Origin: Bacillus pseudomycoides
GTDB taxonomy: Bacteria; Bacillota; Bacilli; Bacillales; Bacillaceae_G
DNA length: 64,000 nucleotides
Direction of reading: 5' to 3'
NCBI RefSeq assembly: GCF_022811845.1
Contig: NZ_CP064266.1
Span: 2,294,001-2,358,000, forward strand
Shown: positions 24,720 to 33,746 of the stretch, piece by piece
Layout: each line of letters begins with the position of its first letter
Position numbering within the stretch: the first letter of the stretch is position 1
The notes under the pieces: model-generated
Told to the model about the DNA's origin: nothing
Seen by the model: only the letters and a program-made list of their open reading frames with translations
Databases searched by the model: none
Translations under genes and position numbers: made by a program

Positions 24720-26128
24720 TTTTTATTTTTTTTATTTCGCGTCTTATCACGATTCATTAATGGATAAAAGGCAAAGCCAATTACAAATAAGCCGATTCCA
24801 AGGAGGAATGTTTTTATATCTGAGGCTCCGGTTTTAATCACCCATAGTGCATAGCAAAGGGCAATGAATGCGACAATACCATCTATAATTCGTGAGCCCA
24901 TTTCATTTTTATATGTTTCACCAGTTGCAACAAGTTTTAATTGGAAGATCGGTGAAACGAGATAAGGGATTAAGTAAGCTAAGGTTGAGACAGTAATAAC
25001 GAATGTATAGGCCTCAGCAATTGTCCCTGATAATGTTGAGAATAAGAATACTTGTGACATAATGTTTGTTAATCGTAATGAGTAAATAGGACTTCCTTTT
25101 TTATTTGTTTTTGCAAAGAAGGAAGGGAAGAAACCCTCTTTTGCTGCTTGATACGGTACTTCTGAACTTAATAAAATCCAGCCTAAGATAGAACCGAATA
25201 GGGAAGTAAGGGCAAGCAGTGCCATTAATTTTCCACCGCCGTGGCCCATTGCAGCATTTAATGCATCAGCTAATGGACGTTCAGATGCTTGTAGTTTATC
25301 GATGTGAAGAACACCCATTGTTAAAATTGTAATTCCTAAATAAATGGCAACAGTTATTAATAATCCAGCTACAGTTGCATGCTTTACCGTTTTTGGTGAT
25401 TTCGCACGGTTTGATAAAAGAACGGCTGATTCAATACCGATAAATGCCCAAAGTGTTGTAAGAGCAGCTAAATTCACTTGTGAAAGCAGTCCATGTGACA
25501 CGCCTTCTTTATCAATCATTGGTGTGTACCATTGTCCAAATTTAGAAGCTTGAAATGCAAACAAAGTAACAACGATAAATAGAAGGAATCCAGTCACCTT
25601 CGTTGTTGTTGCTAGGAAGTTTAATTTCCCGGCTCCGTTTACACCGTTTGTTAAAATCATATGTGTTCCCCATAGTAAGCAAGAACAGATGAAAAATGTA
25701 ATCAGTTTTCCAACTTCCACATCGAAAGAGCCGATTGAAAATAAGATACGTGTATCTTTCATAATAGGGAAGAAGAGTGATAAATAACCTGCAAAAGATG
25801 TAATAATAGCAACATTACTTGCCCAGTTTGCGACCCAGTAGCCCCAAACTATGCTGAAACCAGCCATTTTTTTCTTTTTTGGTGATGAGAATAAAGCATA
25901 TGCATGACTTTGTGGTCCTGTTGTTAAATCAGGACGACGAATTGCCAAATTACCGAAAACAAGAGCTAGCATTAAAACACCAAACCCTGTTGTTAACCAA
26001 GCTAATGTAACACCGAGTGGGCTTGCTGTTTGTGCTAATGTACTAGGCACCATGAAAATACCAGCGCCAACCATATTGCCGACAACAAATGCTGTCAGTA
26101 CCCAAAAGCCCCATTTTTTTTGTTGCAT
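24704..26128 (-). CDS. APC-family basic amino acid permease under lysine riboswitch control (YvsH/ArcD-like)
   Basis: A 474-residue, 12-helix transporter of the basic amino acid/polyamine antiporter branch: FVVGNMVGAGIFMVPSTLA in helix 1, ALTTLWAFIGIESAVLLSNR in helix 6 and LSSEVPYQAAKEGFFP. ArcD, LysI and B. subtilis YvsH belong here. The lysine riboswitch with terminator directly upstream indicates lysine uptake, or an exchange involving lysine that is shut off when lysine is plentiful. GGGAGG lies before the ATG. Confidence 0.9.
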   Translation of the reverse strand: MQQKKWGFWVLTAFVVGNMVGAGIFMVPSTLAQTASPLGVTLAWLTTGFGVLMLALVFGNLAIRRPDLTTGPQSHAYALFSSPKKKKMAGFSIVWGYWVANWASNVAIITSFAGYLSLFFPIMKDTRILFSIGSFDVEVGKLITFFICSCLLWGTHMILTNGVNGAGKLNFLATTTKVTGFLLFIVVTLFAFQASKFGQWYTPMIDKEGVSHGLLSQVNLAALTTLWAFIGIESAVLLSNRAKSPKTVKHATVAGLLITVAIYLGITILTMGVLHIDKLQASERPLADALNAAMGHGGGKLMALLALTSLFGSILGWILLSSEVPYQAAKEGFFPSFFAKTNKKGSPIYSLRLTNIMSQVFLFSTLSGTIAEAYTFVITVSTLAYLIPYLVSPIFQLKLVATGETYKNEMGSRIIDGIVAFIALCYALWVIKTGASDIKTFLLGIGLFVIGFAFYPLMNRDKTRNKKNKNGQVA

Positions 26129-26221
26129 AAAAGAATACCTCCCAAGTTAGTATAACCAAGTCAAGCAAGGAGATATGTATGTCTTCCAAAAAGGAAGTAA
26201 GGTAAGCTTCATACAAAACAA

Positions 26222-26253
26222 AAAAAGCACGTGTCATTGTCGCTACGTGCTTT
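26222..26253 (-). terminator. riboswitch expression-platform terminator
   Basis: AAAGCACGTAG and the complementary ..ACGTGCTTT form the stem on the minus strand, followed by T6GT4, between the lysine aptamer and the permease gene. Confidence 0.88.
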
Positions 26254-26275
26254 CTATCTTATAGGAAACCCACGA

Positions 26276-26469
26276 CATACCTCTCGATAGCTCTCCACAA
26301 ACAAATTGTTTGTGACAGTTCTGCACTTATTAAATAGCAGACCCAGCAAGAATGCACAGTGGGCATGTCTTACTTCGGCAATCATTCCTTTCCCATTCAT
26401 TCATCGATGCCACTACATCTCCTGAAATGATACTCTTAATGACTGCAACCTCTACCTCACCGAGATACG
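26276..26469 (-). promoter_or_regulatory. lysine riboswitch (L box)
   Basis: The minus strand shows the L-box conserved blocks in order: GTGAGGTAGAGGTTGC, TAAGAGTA, GGGAAAGG, TTGCCGAAG and CTGGGTCTGC. Helix P1 closes by pairing CGTATCTC (26469-26462) with GAGGTATG (26283-26276). Lysine binding should favour the downstream terminator and switch the permease off. Confidence 0.92.
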
Positions 26470-26482
26470 AATGAGGATTTAA

Positions 26483-26512
26483 ATATTAAATTAACGTATT
26501 TAAGGGTAACAA
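26483..26512 (-). promoter_or_regulatory. promoter of the riboswitch-permease unit
   Basis: On the minus strand TTGTTA (26512-26507) and TAATAT (26488-26483) are 18 bp apart and about 15 bp before the aptamer. Confidence 0.55.
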
Positions 26513-26695
26513 ATGTATTTTTATACGTCAATGGATATAGTAATAATCAGATTATAGTGAACAATTTGTCATTAAAAGAAGAAGGAGTTTTTTAGAAATA
26601 GGCTCTGTAAATCTGTGTGTTAAACTAATGAAGCAGAATAGGGAATTCGTGTTTAATAACAACGTAAAATATGATTAAGTATACGGAGGTACGAT

Positions 26696-27355
26696 ATGAC
26701 ATTAATTTGTTTGGAAGGTGCCAGTGGCATTGGTAAAACGACAACGTGTAGAAGTATTGCGGAATTGTACAATGCTTATGTGATTCCAGAAGTAAATTTC
26801 TTATTTCAGCGCCCTAATCCTGAACCGGAAAATTGGTATCTCGAAAGGCAAGTTGAAAGATGGCAAATTGCCCAAGAAAAACTCAAATCGTATGATATGG
26901 TTCTATTTGATGGAGATATTTTTCAGCCCATTTGGTATAACTGGATTTATCAGGGGGAATTTCCACAAACTTTACCGTTTTTGAAAGATTTTTATGTAAA
27001 TCAAATGAAACGAAAACATATAGGATTTCCGGATGTCTATATTCATCTTTCTACAAGCGAAACAGAATTAAGAAAAAGGAAAGAAAATGATACTACTCGA
27101 AGACGAAGTAACTTCGAAAAACATCTAAGTCTTATAGAGCCGCAAAAGCAGTATTTTCAACATATGAATGCTGTTGTACCTGATGCCGTTCATTTTATAG
27201 ATGCGGTTAGTGTGGAAGGAAATGTAAAAAGTATTTCTGAAATTTTGTCTAACTGGAATAATGAAAAACAACATCACTATGCTGTACCTTTATTGGAGAA
27301 TGTAATGGATTGGGTAATGAATAGTAACTCTAAAGCATATGAGATAAGTGAATAG
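26696..27355 (+). CDS. P-loop kinase-like protein, unknown substrate
   Basis: This 219-residue protein begins with a P-loop, EGASGIGKTTT (residues 7-17), and has VLFDGDIFQPIWYNW where nucleoside and deoxynucleoside kinases carry the substrate/Walker B segment. VYIHLSTSETELRKRKEND resembles the lid region with a conserved Arg pair. It is most like small-molecule or nucleoside kinases of the thymidylate kinase fold. The substrate is not known. The RBS ACGGAGG is good. It stands alone between the riboswitch region and a repeat element. Confidence 0.7.
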   Translation: MTLICLEGASGIGKTTTCRSIAELYNAYVIPEVNFLFQRPNPEPENWYLERQVERWQIAQEKLKSYDMVLFDGDIFQPIWYNWIYQGEFPQTLPFLKDFYVNQMKRKHIGFPDVYIHLSTSETELRKRKENDTTRRRSNFEKHLSLIEPQKQYFQHMNAVVPDAVHFIDAVSVEGNVKSISEILSNWNNEKQHHYAVPLLENVMDWVMNSNSKAYEISE

Positions 27356-27480
27356 GTGAATGAAAAAAAATATATCCAACTTGATTTACCAACATAGATG
27401 TATCCATTTTATCATTTTAACTGAGAAGCCCCCTCCTCTAAATGAAGTGAAGTGGGGGTAGTTCAATTTCAAGCACTTAA
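27356..27480. other. intergenic stretch with GC-rich hairpin
   Basis: GCCCCCTC / GTGGGGGT at 27428-27459 can pair and recalls the CCCCCAC / GTGGGGG stem of bcr1, but the flanks do not match bcr1. Nothing else is visible. Confidence 0.35.
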
Positions 27481-27630
27481 GTCGTGGCTATGAAAATAAA
27501 AGGTAATCTCCACTCGCTTTCTCCTTTTGTTCTCACTTGGCATGGGGGCAAAAAGGCACTGACCGATTCTATCCATGGCCGGACGCTCTCTTCCCACCTA
27601 AAAAGAATGGTTTTTCAATTTGTATTTATA
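27481..27630 (+). repeat. dispersed hairpin repeat, copy R2
   Basis: It reads GTGGCTATGAAAATAAAAGG, CCTTTTGTTCTCACTTGGCA, CACTGACCGATTCTATCCATGG and AAAAAGAATGGTTTTTCAATT. The arms TGAAAATAAAAGG and CCTTTTGTTCTCA pair with one mismatch and one G-U. Same family as 41791-42125. Confidence 0.8.
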
Positions 27631-27637
27631 TAAAAAG

Positions 27638-27665
27638 AAGCTAATCTACAGCCGTAGATTAGCTT
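27638..27665. terminator. terminator of gapN
   Basis: AAGCTAATCTAC / GTAGATTAGCTT, a perfect 12-bp stem, with CTTTTTATA following on the minus strand. Confidence 0.85.
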
Positions 27666-27673
27666 ATAAAATG

Positions 27674-29119
27674 TTACATTAAGTTCAATACAGTTACTTT
27701 TTCACGTGTCATAGACTCAAGGCTCTTACGAATACCTTGTGCTCCCATACCAGAACCTTTCACGCCAATGAATGGGAAGTGGTCAGGACCACGCTCTGTA
27801 CGTCCGTTAATTTGAACGGAGCCAGTATCAATTTTGTTTGCAATTGCAAATGCTTTGTTAATGTCTTTTGTGAAGACACTTGCTTGTAAACCGAAATCTG
27901 ATTTGTTCGCAATTTCAATTGCTTGTTCATCAGAAGAAACACGGATGATTGGAAGGATTGGACCGAATGGCTCTTCCCAAGCAACTTTCATGTCTTCAGT
28001 TACATTGTCAATTAATGTTGGGTAAATTAAGTTGCGCTCACGTTTGTTACCGATTACGATTGTTGCACCTTTTTCTACCGCATCGTCAACTAAGCCTTGA
28101 ACGAAATCAGCAGATTTATCGTCAATTAATGGCACGATTGTGCTGTCTTGTTCTGGAGAACCAACAGTTAATTCAGCCACTTGATCTTTTAGTAAGCTAA
28201 CAAGCTCGTCTGCTACATTTTCATGTACAAGCACGCGCTTGATTGCTGTACAACGTTGACCAGAGTATGAGAATGCACCGCTTACGATATGTTTTGCTGC
28301 TTCCTCTAGGTCAGCATCTTCACGTACGATACCAGGGTCTTTTCCGCCAAGTTCTAATACAAGTGGAATCATAGCAGCTTTTTTCGCTAAGTGAGCACCT
28401 GTGTTTGTACCACCTGTGAACGATACCATATTTACGCCAGGATGTTCTACTAAGTAGTCACCGATAACAGAACCGCGTCCAGTTGCTACGTTTACAAGTC
28501 CTTTTGGAAGACCTGCTTTATGAAGTGCTTCAACCATTTTAATACCGCTAATTGCGCCTTGTGTTGCTGGCTTAAAGATAACAGCGTTACCCATAATAAG
28601 AGCTGGTGCAAGTTTTGCAGCAGATAAGTTTACAGGATAGTTAAATGGTGCGATTGCTAAAATTACCCCGCGTGGTGCACGTTGAACGATTGCAAGTTTA
28701 GATTTAGATCCGCCAGGGAAGCTATCACCCATCATGCTTTCGCCATGCATATGTAATGCTTCGTCTACAGTATAACGAATTAAATCAGCTGTACGAACAA
28801 CTTCTTTTTTCGCATCTTTATAACCTTTACCGACTTCTTTCATTACGATATCGGCAATTTCATCTTGCATATTTACGAGCTCATCAGCCCATTTATATAA
28901 ATATTTTGCACGATCTTGAAGAGACGCTTCAGCCCATTCTTTTTGAGCTTCTTTTGCTGAAGCAATTGCTTCGTCAACTTCCCCGCGAGTAATCGCTTGT
29001 ACTTGTCCAATTACTTCGTGTAAGTATGGTGATGGAATATCAATTGTTTGTCCTGAAGAGCTTTCTCTCCATTCACCGTTTAAATAAAATTTGTACGTAT
29101 TGCTAGTTATCGTTGTCAT
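27674..29119 (-). CDS. gapN: NADP-dependent non-phosphorylating glyceraldehyde-3-phosphate dehydrogenase
   Basis: GapN oxidises glyceraldehyde 3-phosphate directly to 3-phosphoglycerate and makes NADPH, bypassing substrate-level phosphorylation. The 481-residue aldehyde dehydrogenase has the NADP-binding segment AIAPFNYPVNL, VFKPATQG, the general-base segment LELGGKDPGIV and the nucleophile in GQRCTAIKR. GRTERGPDHFPFIGVKGSG near the end is typical of GapN. AGGAGGAC lies 6 nt before the chosen ATG; a longer frame to 29194 has no RBS. A cre-like site lies upstream. Confidence 0.93.
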   Translation of the reverse strand: MTTITSNTYKFYLNGEWRESSSGQTIDIPSPYLHEVIGQVQAITRGEVDEAIASAKEAQKEWAEASLQDRAKYLYKWADELVNMQDEIADIVMKEVGKGYKDAKKEVVRTADLIRYTVDEALHMHGESMMGDSFPGGSKSKLAIVQRAPRGVILAIAPFNYPVNLSAAKLAPALIMGNAVIFKPATQGAISGIKMVEALHKAGLPKGLVNVATGRGSVIGDYLVEHPGVNMVSFTGGTNTGAHLAKKAAMIPLVLELGGKDPGIVREDADLEEAAKHIVSGAFSYSGQRCTAIKRVLVHENVADELVSLLKDQVAELTVGSPEQDSTIVPLIDDKSADFVQGLVDDAVEKGATIVIGNKRERNLIYPTLIDNVTEDMKVAWEEPFGPILPIIRVSSDEQAIEIANKSDFGLQASVFTKDINKAFAIANKIDTGSVQINGRTERGPDHFPFIGVKGSGMGAQGIRKSLESMTREKVTVLNLM

Positions 29120-29458
29120 GATTTGTCCTCCTAAAATAGCAACTTGTAAGAGTGAGTATATGGTGATTGTAGGGGGTTTGAGAATATTTTTCAAACAAAA
29201 TGTTTATGGAAACGATTTCTTATGTGATTTTTATTTTGTATGCCCTTTCTTAAAGAGGTTTACCTTATTTGTAAGTGAAATATAGGATTATTCATAATAA
29301 TATCGATAGATCATTTTTGGGGTATCGAAGTGGTATTGTACATCTTTTATTTTTTGTGATAAAGGATTGTTTTGTAATATAATGAAAAAAACAATTGACA
29401 GAAAAGTTAATAAAGTTATAAAATTAAAAATGGAAAATAAATGAAGGGGGTGCGCGTA
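29120..29458. other. divergent regulatory region between gapN and the bmr leader
   Basis: It contains the cre-like site and, on the plus strand, TTGACA (29395-29400) and TATAAA (29417-29422) spaced by 16 bp, the likely promoter of the bmr transcript. No gene is visible. Confidence 0.6.
29206..29220 (-). promoter_or_regulatory. candidate CcpA cre site upstream of gapN
   Basis: ATGGAAACGATTTCT fits the consensus WTGNAANCGNWNNCW at every position, about 90 bp before the gapN ATG. Carbon catabolite control is inferred. Confidence 0.5.
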
Positions 29459-29545
29459 ATGATTGTAATGGTAAATATGACTGGCTTAGCTGTATTACAT
29501 GGTGGAAAATATTCATATCATTACGCAACCCGTACGGAAAGATAG
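29459..29545 (+). CDS. bmrB: bmrB-like regulatory leader peptide
   Basis: This 28-codon ORF (MIVMVNMTGLAVLHGGKYSY, then HYATRTER) starts 8 nt after AAGGGGG. An in-frame ATG at 29441 precedes that RBS. It stands where B. subtilis has bmrB (yheJ), the leader that controls bmrCD by ribosome-mediated transcription attenuation. Its last third (29522-29536) is also RNA segment 1 of a set of competing hairpins. The peptide sequence was not compared with BmrB; the assignment rests on position and architecture. Confidence 0.65.
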   Translation: MIVMVNMTGLAVLHGGKYSYHYATRTER

Positions 29546-29645
29546 TGCTTTTTTGTCTTTAAAAAAGCGTACGTTGCGTATTTCGTAACGTACGCTTTTA
29601 TGCGTTTTTCTCGCATATCGTCAAGCGGCGGTATGCGTTTTTTTG
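29522..29645 (+). promoter_or_regulatory. transcription attenuator of bmrCD
   Basis: Segment 1 TACGCAACCCGTACG (29522-29536, inside the leader ORF) can pair with segment 2 CGTACGTTGCGTA (29568-29580). Segment 2, as AAAAGCGTACGTT (29563-29575), can instead pair perfectly with segment 3 AACGTACGCTTTT (29587-29599). Next, CGCATA (29612-29617) can pair either back to TATGCG (29599-29604) or forward to TATGCG (29632-29637); the forward hairpin CGCATATCG / CGGTATGCG is followed by T7 and is the terminator. A stalled ribosome on the leader would decide which set forms. Confidence 0.75.
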
Positions 29646-29716
29646 TCTTTATTTTTGGTTGTATCCATACTTTGTATGGTTTCGATAAAGAACAATATGG
29701 AAGGTGAGATGTAATG

Positions 29717-29770
29717 ATGAAACAGTACAATTCACGCAATGTAAAAGTGGGGCCTTTTGACAGTGGATAA
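29717..29770 (+). CDS. possible second small ORF before bmrC
   Basis: A 17-codon ORF (MKQYNSRNVKVGPFDSG) follows a good RBS (GGAAGGTGAG) and ends 41 bp before bmrC, after the attenuator terminator. It may be a second leader or a tiny protein. No homologue is known to me. Confidence 0.4.
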   Translation: MKQYNSRNVKVGPFDSG

Positions 29771-29811
29771 CAGAAATAGACTGAAACAAGATTGAGAAGG
29801 GAGAGATTTCA

Positions 29812-31566
29812 TTGTTTTCAGTATTACAAAAGTTAACATGGTTTTTTAAAGAACATTGGAAGAGGTATAGTATCGCGATTGGAGCGCTTTTAATTGTAAA
29901 TGTAGTAGAGGTAATTCCTCCGAAAGTAATTGGGTTAACAATTGATCATATAAAAGTAGGTTCTTTAACAAACGAAGTGATTATACAGTATGTTTGGATC
30001 TTATTTGGAGCGACAGTTGGTGGGTATGTACTCACCTACGTATGGCAACATCAATTGTTTGGTGGAGCATTCGTGCTTGAAAAAACGATGCGTTCAAAAT
30101 TTATGGGACACTTGCTCAAAATGACACCGACCTTTTATCATAAAAATCGTACTGGTGATTTAATGGCGAGAGCGACAAATGATTTAAAGGCGATTGCTAT
30201 GACGGCAGGGTTTGGTATATTGACATTAGTGGATTCTAGTTTATATATGCTTACAATCGTTTTTATGATGGGGTTTTCAATCAGTTGGCAGCTTACAATT
30301 GCGGCACTTCTTCCGTTGCCGATTATGGCATATGCAATGAATGTATATGGGAAGAAGTTACATGAACGCTTTACCATTGCGCAAGATGCATTTGGAGATA
30401 TGAACGATAAAGTGCTGGAATCAATTGCGGGCGTACGTGTTATTCGTGCATATGTACAGGAAAAAGCGGATGAAGAAAGGTTCCATCAATTAGGAACAGA
30501 TGTATATGAAAAAAATATGAAAGTAGCAAGAATTGATGCGTTGTTTCAACCAACTGTGAAGATGCTAGTTGGTCTTAGCTATTTAATTGGTCTTGTATAT
30601 GGGGCGTTTTTAGTTTTCCAATCAAAGGTGACGCTTGGGGAACTGGTTTCCTTTAACGTTTACCTTGGGATGATGATTTGGCCGATGTTTGCGATTGGTG
30701 AATTAATCAATGTCATGCAGCGGGGAAATGCTTCGCTCGACCGTGTTAATGAAACGTTATCATATGAGCCTGACGTGAAGAACGTGAAAAAGCCGATGCG
30801 TGTACACGAACCAGAGTATATCGACTTTGATAAAGTTTCCTTTTCGTATCCGGCTTCATCTGATATGCATTTAAAAAATATTTCTTTTTCATTAAAACAA
30901 GGAGAAACGCTTGGCGTTGTTGGGAAAACAGGGAGTGGTAAAACGACGCTTGTTCGCCAACTTCTTCGCCAGTATCCACTTGGAGAAGGGGATATTACAG
31001 TGTCGAACGTTACGCTTGGTGAAATTTCAACTGAAAGCGTGCGAGGCTGGATTGGGTATGTACCGCAGGAGCATATTCTATTTTCAAAAACAGCACGTGA
31101 AAATATTTTATTTGGAAACAGGGAAGCAAATCAGGAAGAACTTGAAAAGGCTATTGAAATTGCAGCATTCAAAAAAGATTTGGAGTTTCTTCCTGAAGGG
31201 TTAGAGACGCTTGTTGGAGAGAAAGGCGTTTCTTTATCCGGCGGACAAAAACAACGGATTTCAATTGCGCGAGCAGTTATTCAAAATCCAGAAATTTTAA
31301 TTTTAGATGATTCATTATCGGCTGTGGATGCCAGGACGGAAGCGGCGATTATTGAAAATATACGAAGAGAACGAAGCGGGAAAACAACAATTATAACAAC
31401 GCACCGTCTGTCAGCTGTGCAGCATGCGGATTGGATTCTCGTTATGGATAACGGTGAGATCATAGAAGAGGGAACACATGCTAGGCTCGTTTCCAATGAC
31501 GGCTGGTATAGAGAGCAGTTTGAAAGACAGCAGGGTGAAGAAGTAGAGGGTGAGGTGAAAATATGA
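29812..31566 (+). CDS. bmrC: multidrug ABC exporter subunit BmrC (YheI)
   Basis: A 584-residue half transporter with six helices (residues 15-300) and a nucleotide-binding domain (335-575). It is close to B. subtilis YheI/BmrC as I know it (HQLFGGA, FYHKNRTGDLMAR, SFNVYLGMMIWPMFAIGEL). Walker A is GKTGSGKTT and the signature LSGGQKQR. Walker B is ILILDDS, with Asp where the catalytic Glu should be, so its ATP site is the degenerate one of an asymmetric heterodimer. The start is TTG behind AGAAGGGAGAG. The stop overlaps the bmrD start by 4 bp. Confidence 0.95.
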   Translation: MFSVLQKLTWFFKEHWKRYSIAIGALLIVNVVEVIPPKVIGLTIDHIKVGSLTNEVIIQYVWILFGATVGGYVLTYVWQHQLFGGAFVLEKTMRSKFMGHLLKMTPTFYHKNRTGDLMARATNDLKAIAMTAGFGILTLVDSSLYMLTIVFMMGFSISWQLTIAALLPLPIMAYAMNVYGKKLHERFTIAQDAFGDMNDKVLESIAGVRVIRAYVQEKADEERFHQLGTDVYEKNMKVARIDALFQPTVKMLVGLSYLIGLVYGAFLVFQSKVTLGELVSFNVYLGMMIWPMFAIGELINVMQRGNASLDRVNETLSYEPDVKNVKKPMRVHEPEYIDFDKVSFSYPASSDMHLKNISFSLKQGETLGVVGKTGSGKTTLVRQLLRQYPLGEGDITVSNVTLGEISTESVRGWIGYVPQEHILFSKTARENILFGNREANQEELEKAIEIAAFKKDLEFLPEGLETLVGEKGVSLSGGQKQRISIARAVIQNPEILILDDSLSAVDARTEAAIIENIRRERSGKTTIITTHRLSAVQHADWILVMDNGEIIEEGTHARLVSNDGWYREQFERQQGEEVEGEVKI

Positions 31567-33563
31567 GTGTTTCAAAGCGGTTATTTAGGTACGCCATGAA
31601 AGTAAAAGGGAGCATTTTTGTGGCACTGGCAATGTTATTCATTTTCGTGATTGCAGAGCTCGCAGGACCATTTGTGGCAAAGATAATGATTGATGATCAT
31701 ATTGTTGGGATTGAGAAGTCTTGGTATGAAGCGAAGCAAGGTGAGGATGCCGTATTATATAACGGTACTTGGTATAAGCGAAGCGACCGTTTTGAACAAG
31801 GGGAACAAAAAGGAAAAGAAGTTCGGATTATACAGGTCGGCTTCACTTATTATTTTGTACCTAACAAAATTGCAGCAGAGGGAACGCGTTCTGTAAAGGG
31901 AGATATCGTTACAGTTCAAAGCGGGAAAGCGACGCAAGTATATAAAGCGAAAAGGTTAACAAATAAAGAAGTATATTCGTTTTATGAACCTGAGATGAAA
32001 CGATTGCTTCTACTTGGCGGAGGATATTTTGCATTATTGTTAGTTGTATCTTTATTTGCATACGGTAAGCAGTTTTTCTTACAGAAAGCATCTAATAAAA
32101 TCATTCAAATTATGCGTGAAGATGTCTTTTCTCATATTCAAACGTTACCGATTCGTTATTTTGATCATTTGCCAGCAGGAAAAATTGTATCGCGTGTAAC
32201 GAATGATACAGAGGCAATTCGTGAGTTATATGTAACGGTGTTAGCGACATTTGTTTCTAGTTTTATTTATATTATTGGAATCTTTAGTGCTTTATTTTTA
32301 CTGGATATGAAATTAGCACTTCTATGCTTAATGATCGTACCAATTTTAATCGTTTGGGCTGTTGTATATCGAAAATATGCTTCTGTGTACAATCATAAAA
32401 TGCGCTCCCGGTTATCAGATATTAATGGGACAGTGAATGAATCGATCCAAGGGATGCCGATTATTCAGGCGTTTCGTCAAGAACGTACAACGAAGCAAGA
32501 GTTTGAAGAGTTAAATGAAGATTATTTTAAGTATCAAAACAAAATTTTAAATTTAAATGCAGCGACATCCCATAACTTAGTAGGTGTCTTGCGTAACATT
32601 GCGTTTACGGGAGTTATTTGGTACTTTGGCGGCGCCTCTTTGAGTGCTACGGGTATTATTTCTTTAGGAGTGCTGTATGCATTTGTCGATTATTTAACAA
32701 GGCTCTTCTCACCAATCACCAATATGGTGAATCAGCTTGCGAATTTAGAACAAGCGCGCGTGGCGTCAGAACGTGTATTTGAACTGTTGGATGAAAAGGG
32801 AGAAGCGCTTGAAGAAGAGCGTATCCCGCGTCTGAATGGAAATGTTCGATTTGATGATGTTTCATTTTCTTATAACGGGAAAGATGAAGTGTTAAAAAAC
32901 ATTTCTTTTGAGGCAAAAAAAGGAGAGACGGTTGCCCTCGTTGGTCATACGGGATCGGGGAAAAGTTCCATTATGAATGTACTTTTCCAATTTTATGAGT
33001 TTCAAAAAGGAAAACTGACAATTGATGGGCATGACGTGAAAGATATACCAAAGCAGGCACTTCGTGAGCATATGGGGATTGTACTGCAAGATCCATTTCT
33101 ATTTAGTGGTACAGTTGCATCGAATGTAAGCTTAGAACATCCGAGGATTTCAAAGGCTCGAATTGTAAAAGCACTGCACGATGTAGGGACAGAGCGATTT
33201 GCTAACAATATAGAAGAAGAAATTACGGAAAAAGGAAGCACACTTTCAACTGGGGAGCGCCAACTCATATCTTTCGCGCGTGCGTTAGCATTTGATCCTG
33301 CTATTTTAGTGTTAGATGAAGCGACGTCCAGTATTGATACTGAGACTGAGGCGATGATTCAAAGAGCGCTCGAAGTTGTAAAGAAGGGAAGAACAACATT
33401 TATCATTGCGCATCGCCTTTCAACCATTAAGAGTGCAGACCAAATCATTGTACTTGACCGGGGGAGGATTCTTGAAAAGGGATCTCACGATGAATTAATG
33501 GAGAAAAAAGGTCGTTATTATGAAATGTACAAAACGCAAATAGAAGGAAGTCAAAGTGCGTAA
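31563..33563 (+). CDS. bmrD: multidrug ABC exporter subunit BmrD (YheH)
   Basis: A 666-residue half transporter that pairs with BmrC. The first two helices are separated by an extra block of about 100 residues (about 35-140), the extracellular domain known for BmrD. Its nucleotide-binding domain has Walker A GHTGSGKSS, a divergent signature LSTGERQL and a canonical Walker B ILVLDEATS. The complementary defects of BmrC and BmrD give one working and one degenerate ATP site. It is translationally coupled to bmrC (ATGA). Confidence 0.95.
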   Translation: MSVSKRLFRYAMKVKGSIFVALAMLFIFVIAELAGPFVAKIMIDDHIVGIEKSWYEAKQGEDAVLYNGTWYKRSDRFEQGEQKGKEVRIIQVGFTYYFVPNKIAAEGTRSVKGDIVTVQSGKATQVYKAKRLTNKEVYSFYEPEMKRLLLLGGGYFALLLVVSLFAYGKQFFLQKASNKIIQIMREDVFSHIQTLPIRYFDHLPAGKIVSRVTNDTEAIRELYVTVLATFVSSFIYIIGIFSALFLLDMKLALLCLMIVPILIVWAVVYRKYASVYNHKMRSRLSDINGTVNESIQGMPIIQAFRQERTTKQEFEELNEDYFKYQNKILNLNAATSHNLVGVLRNIAFTGVIWYFGGASLSATGIISLGVLYAFVDYLTRLFSPITNMVNQLANLEQARVASERVFELLDEKGEALEEERIPRLNGNVRFDDVSFSYNGKDEVLKNISFEAKKGETVALVGHTGSGKSSIMNVLFQFYEFQKGKLTIDGHDVKDIPKQALREHMGIVLQDPFLFSGTVASNVSLEHPRISKARIVKALHDVGTERFANNIEEEITEKGSTLSTGERQLISFARALAFDPAILVLDEATSSIDTETEAMIQRALEVVKKGRTTFIIAHRLSTIKSADQIIVLDRGRILEKGSHDELMEKKGRYYEMYKTQIEGSQSA

Positions 33564-33662
33564 CTTTCACGAAATGTTCAGAGAACTTTAAAGTAATGTT
33601 TACAAATAGGACCTTTGCTCCCTCTATCCATGTGATATTTTGGAGTAAAGGGGGAGATAGGG

Positions 33663-33746
33663 ATGGAAGAATTATCAGTGACATTTAACATTGCTTTCTT
33701 TTTATTATTGTGTGGGATGATTGGATATTGTGTATTAGAATCTTGA
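33663..33746 (+). CDS. 27-residue single-helix membrane peptide
   Basis: MEELSVTFNIAFFLLLCGMI, then GYCVLES, follows AAGGGGGAGATAGGG. The hydrophobic core spans residues 8-24. A strong terminator begins exactly at its stop codon, which supports a real short gene. It lies about 100 bp behind bmrD and could be an accessory of the exporter, or a separate spore- or stress-related microprotein. No homologue is recognised. Confidence 0.5.
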   Translation: MEELSVTFNIAFFLLLCGMIGYCVLES

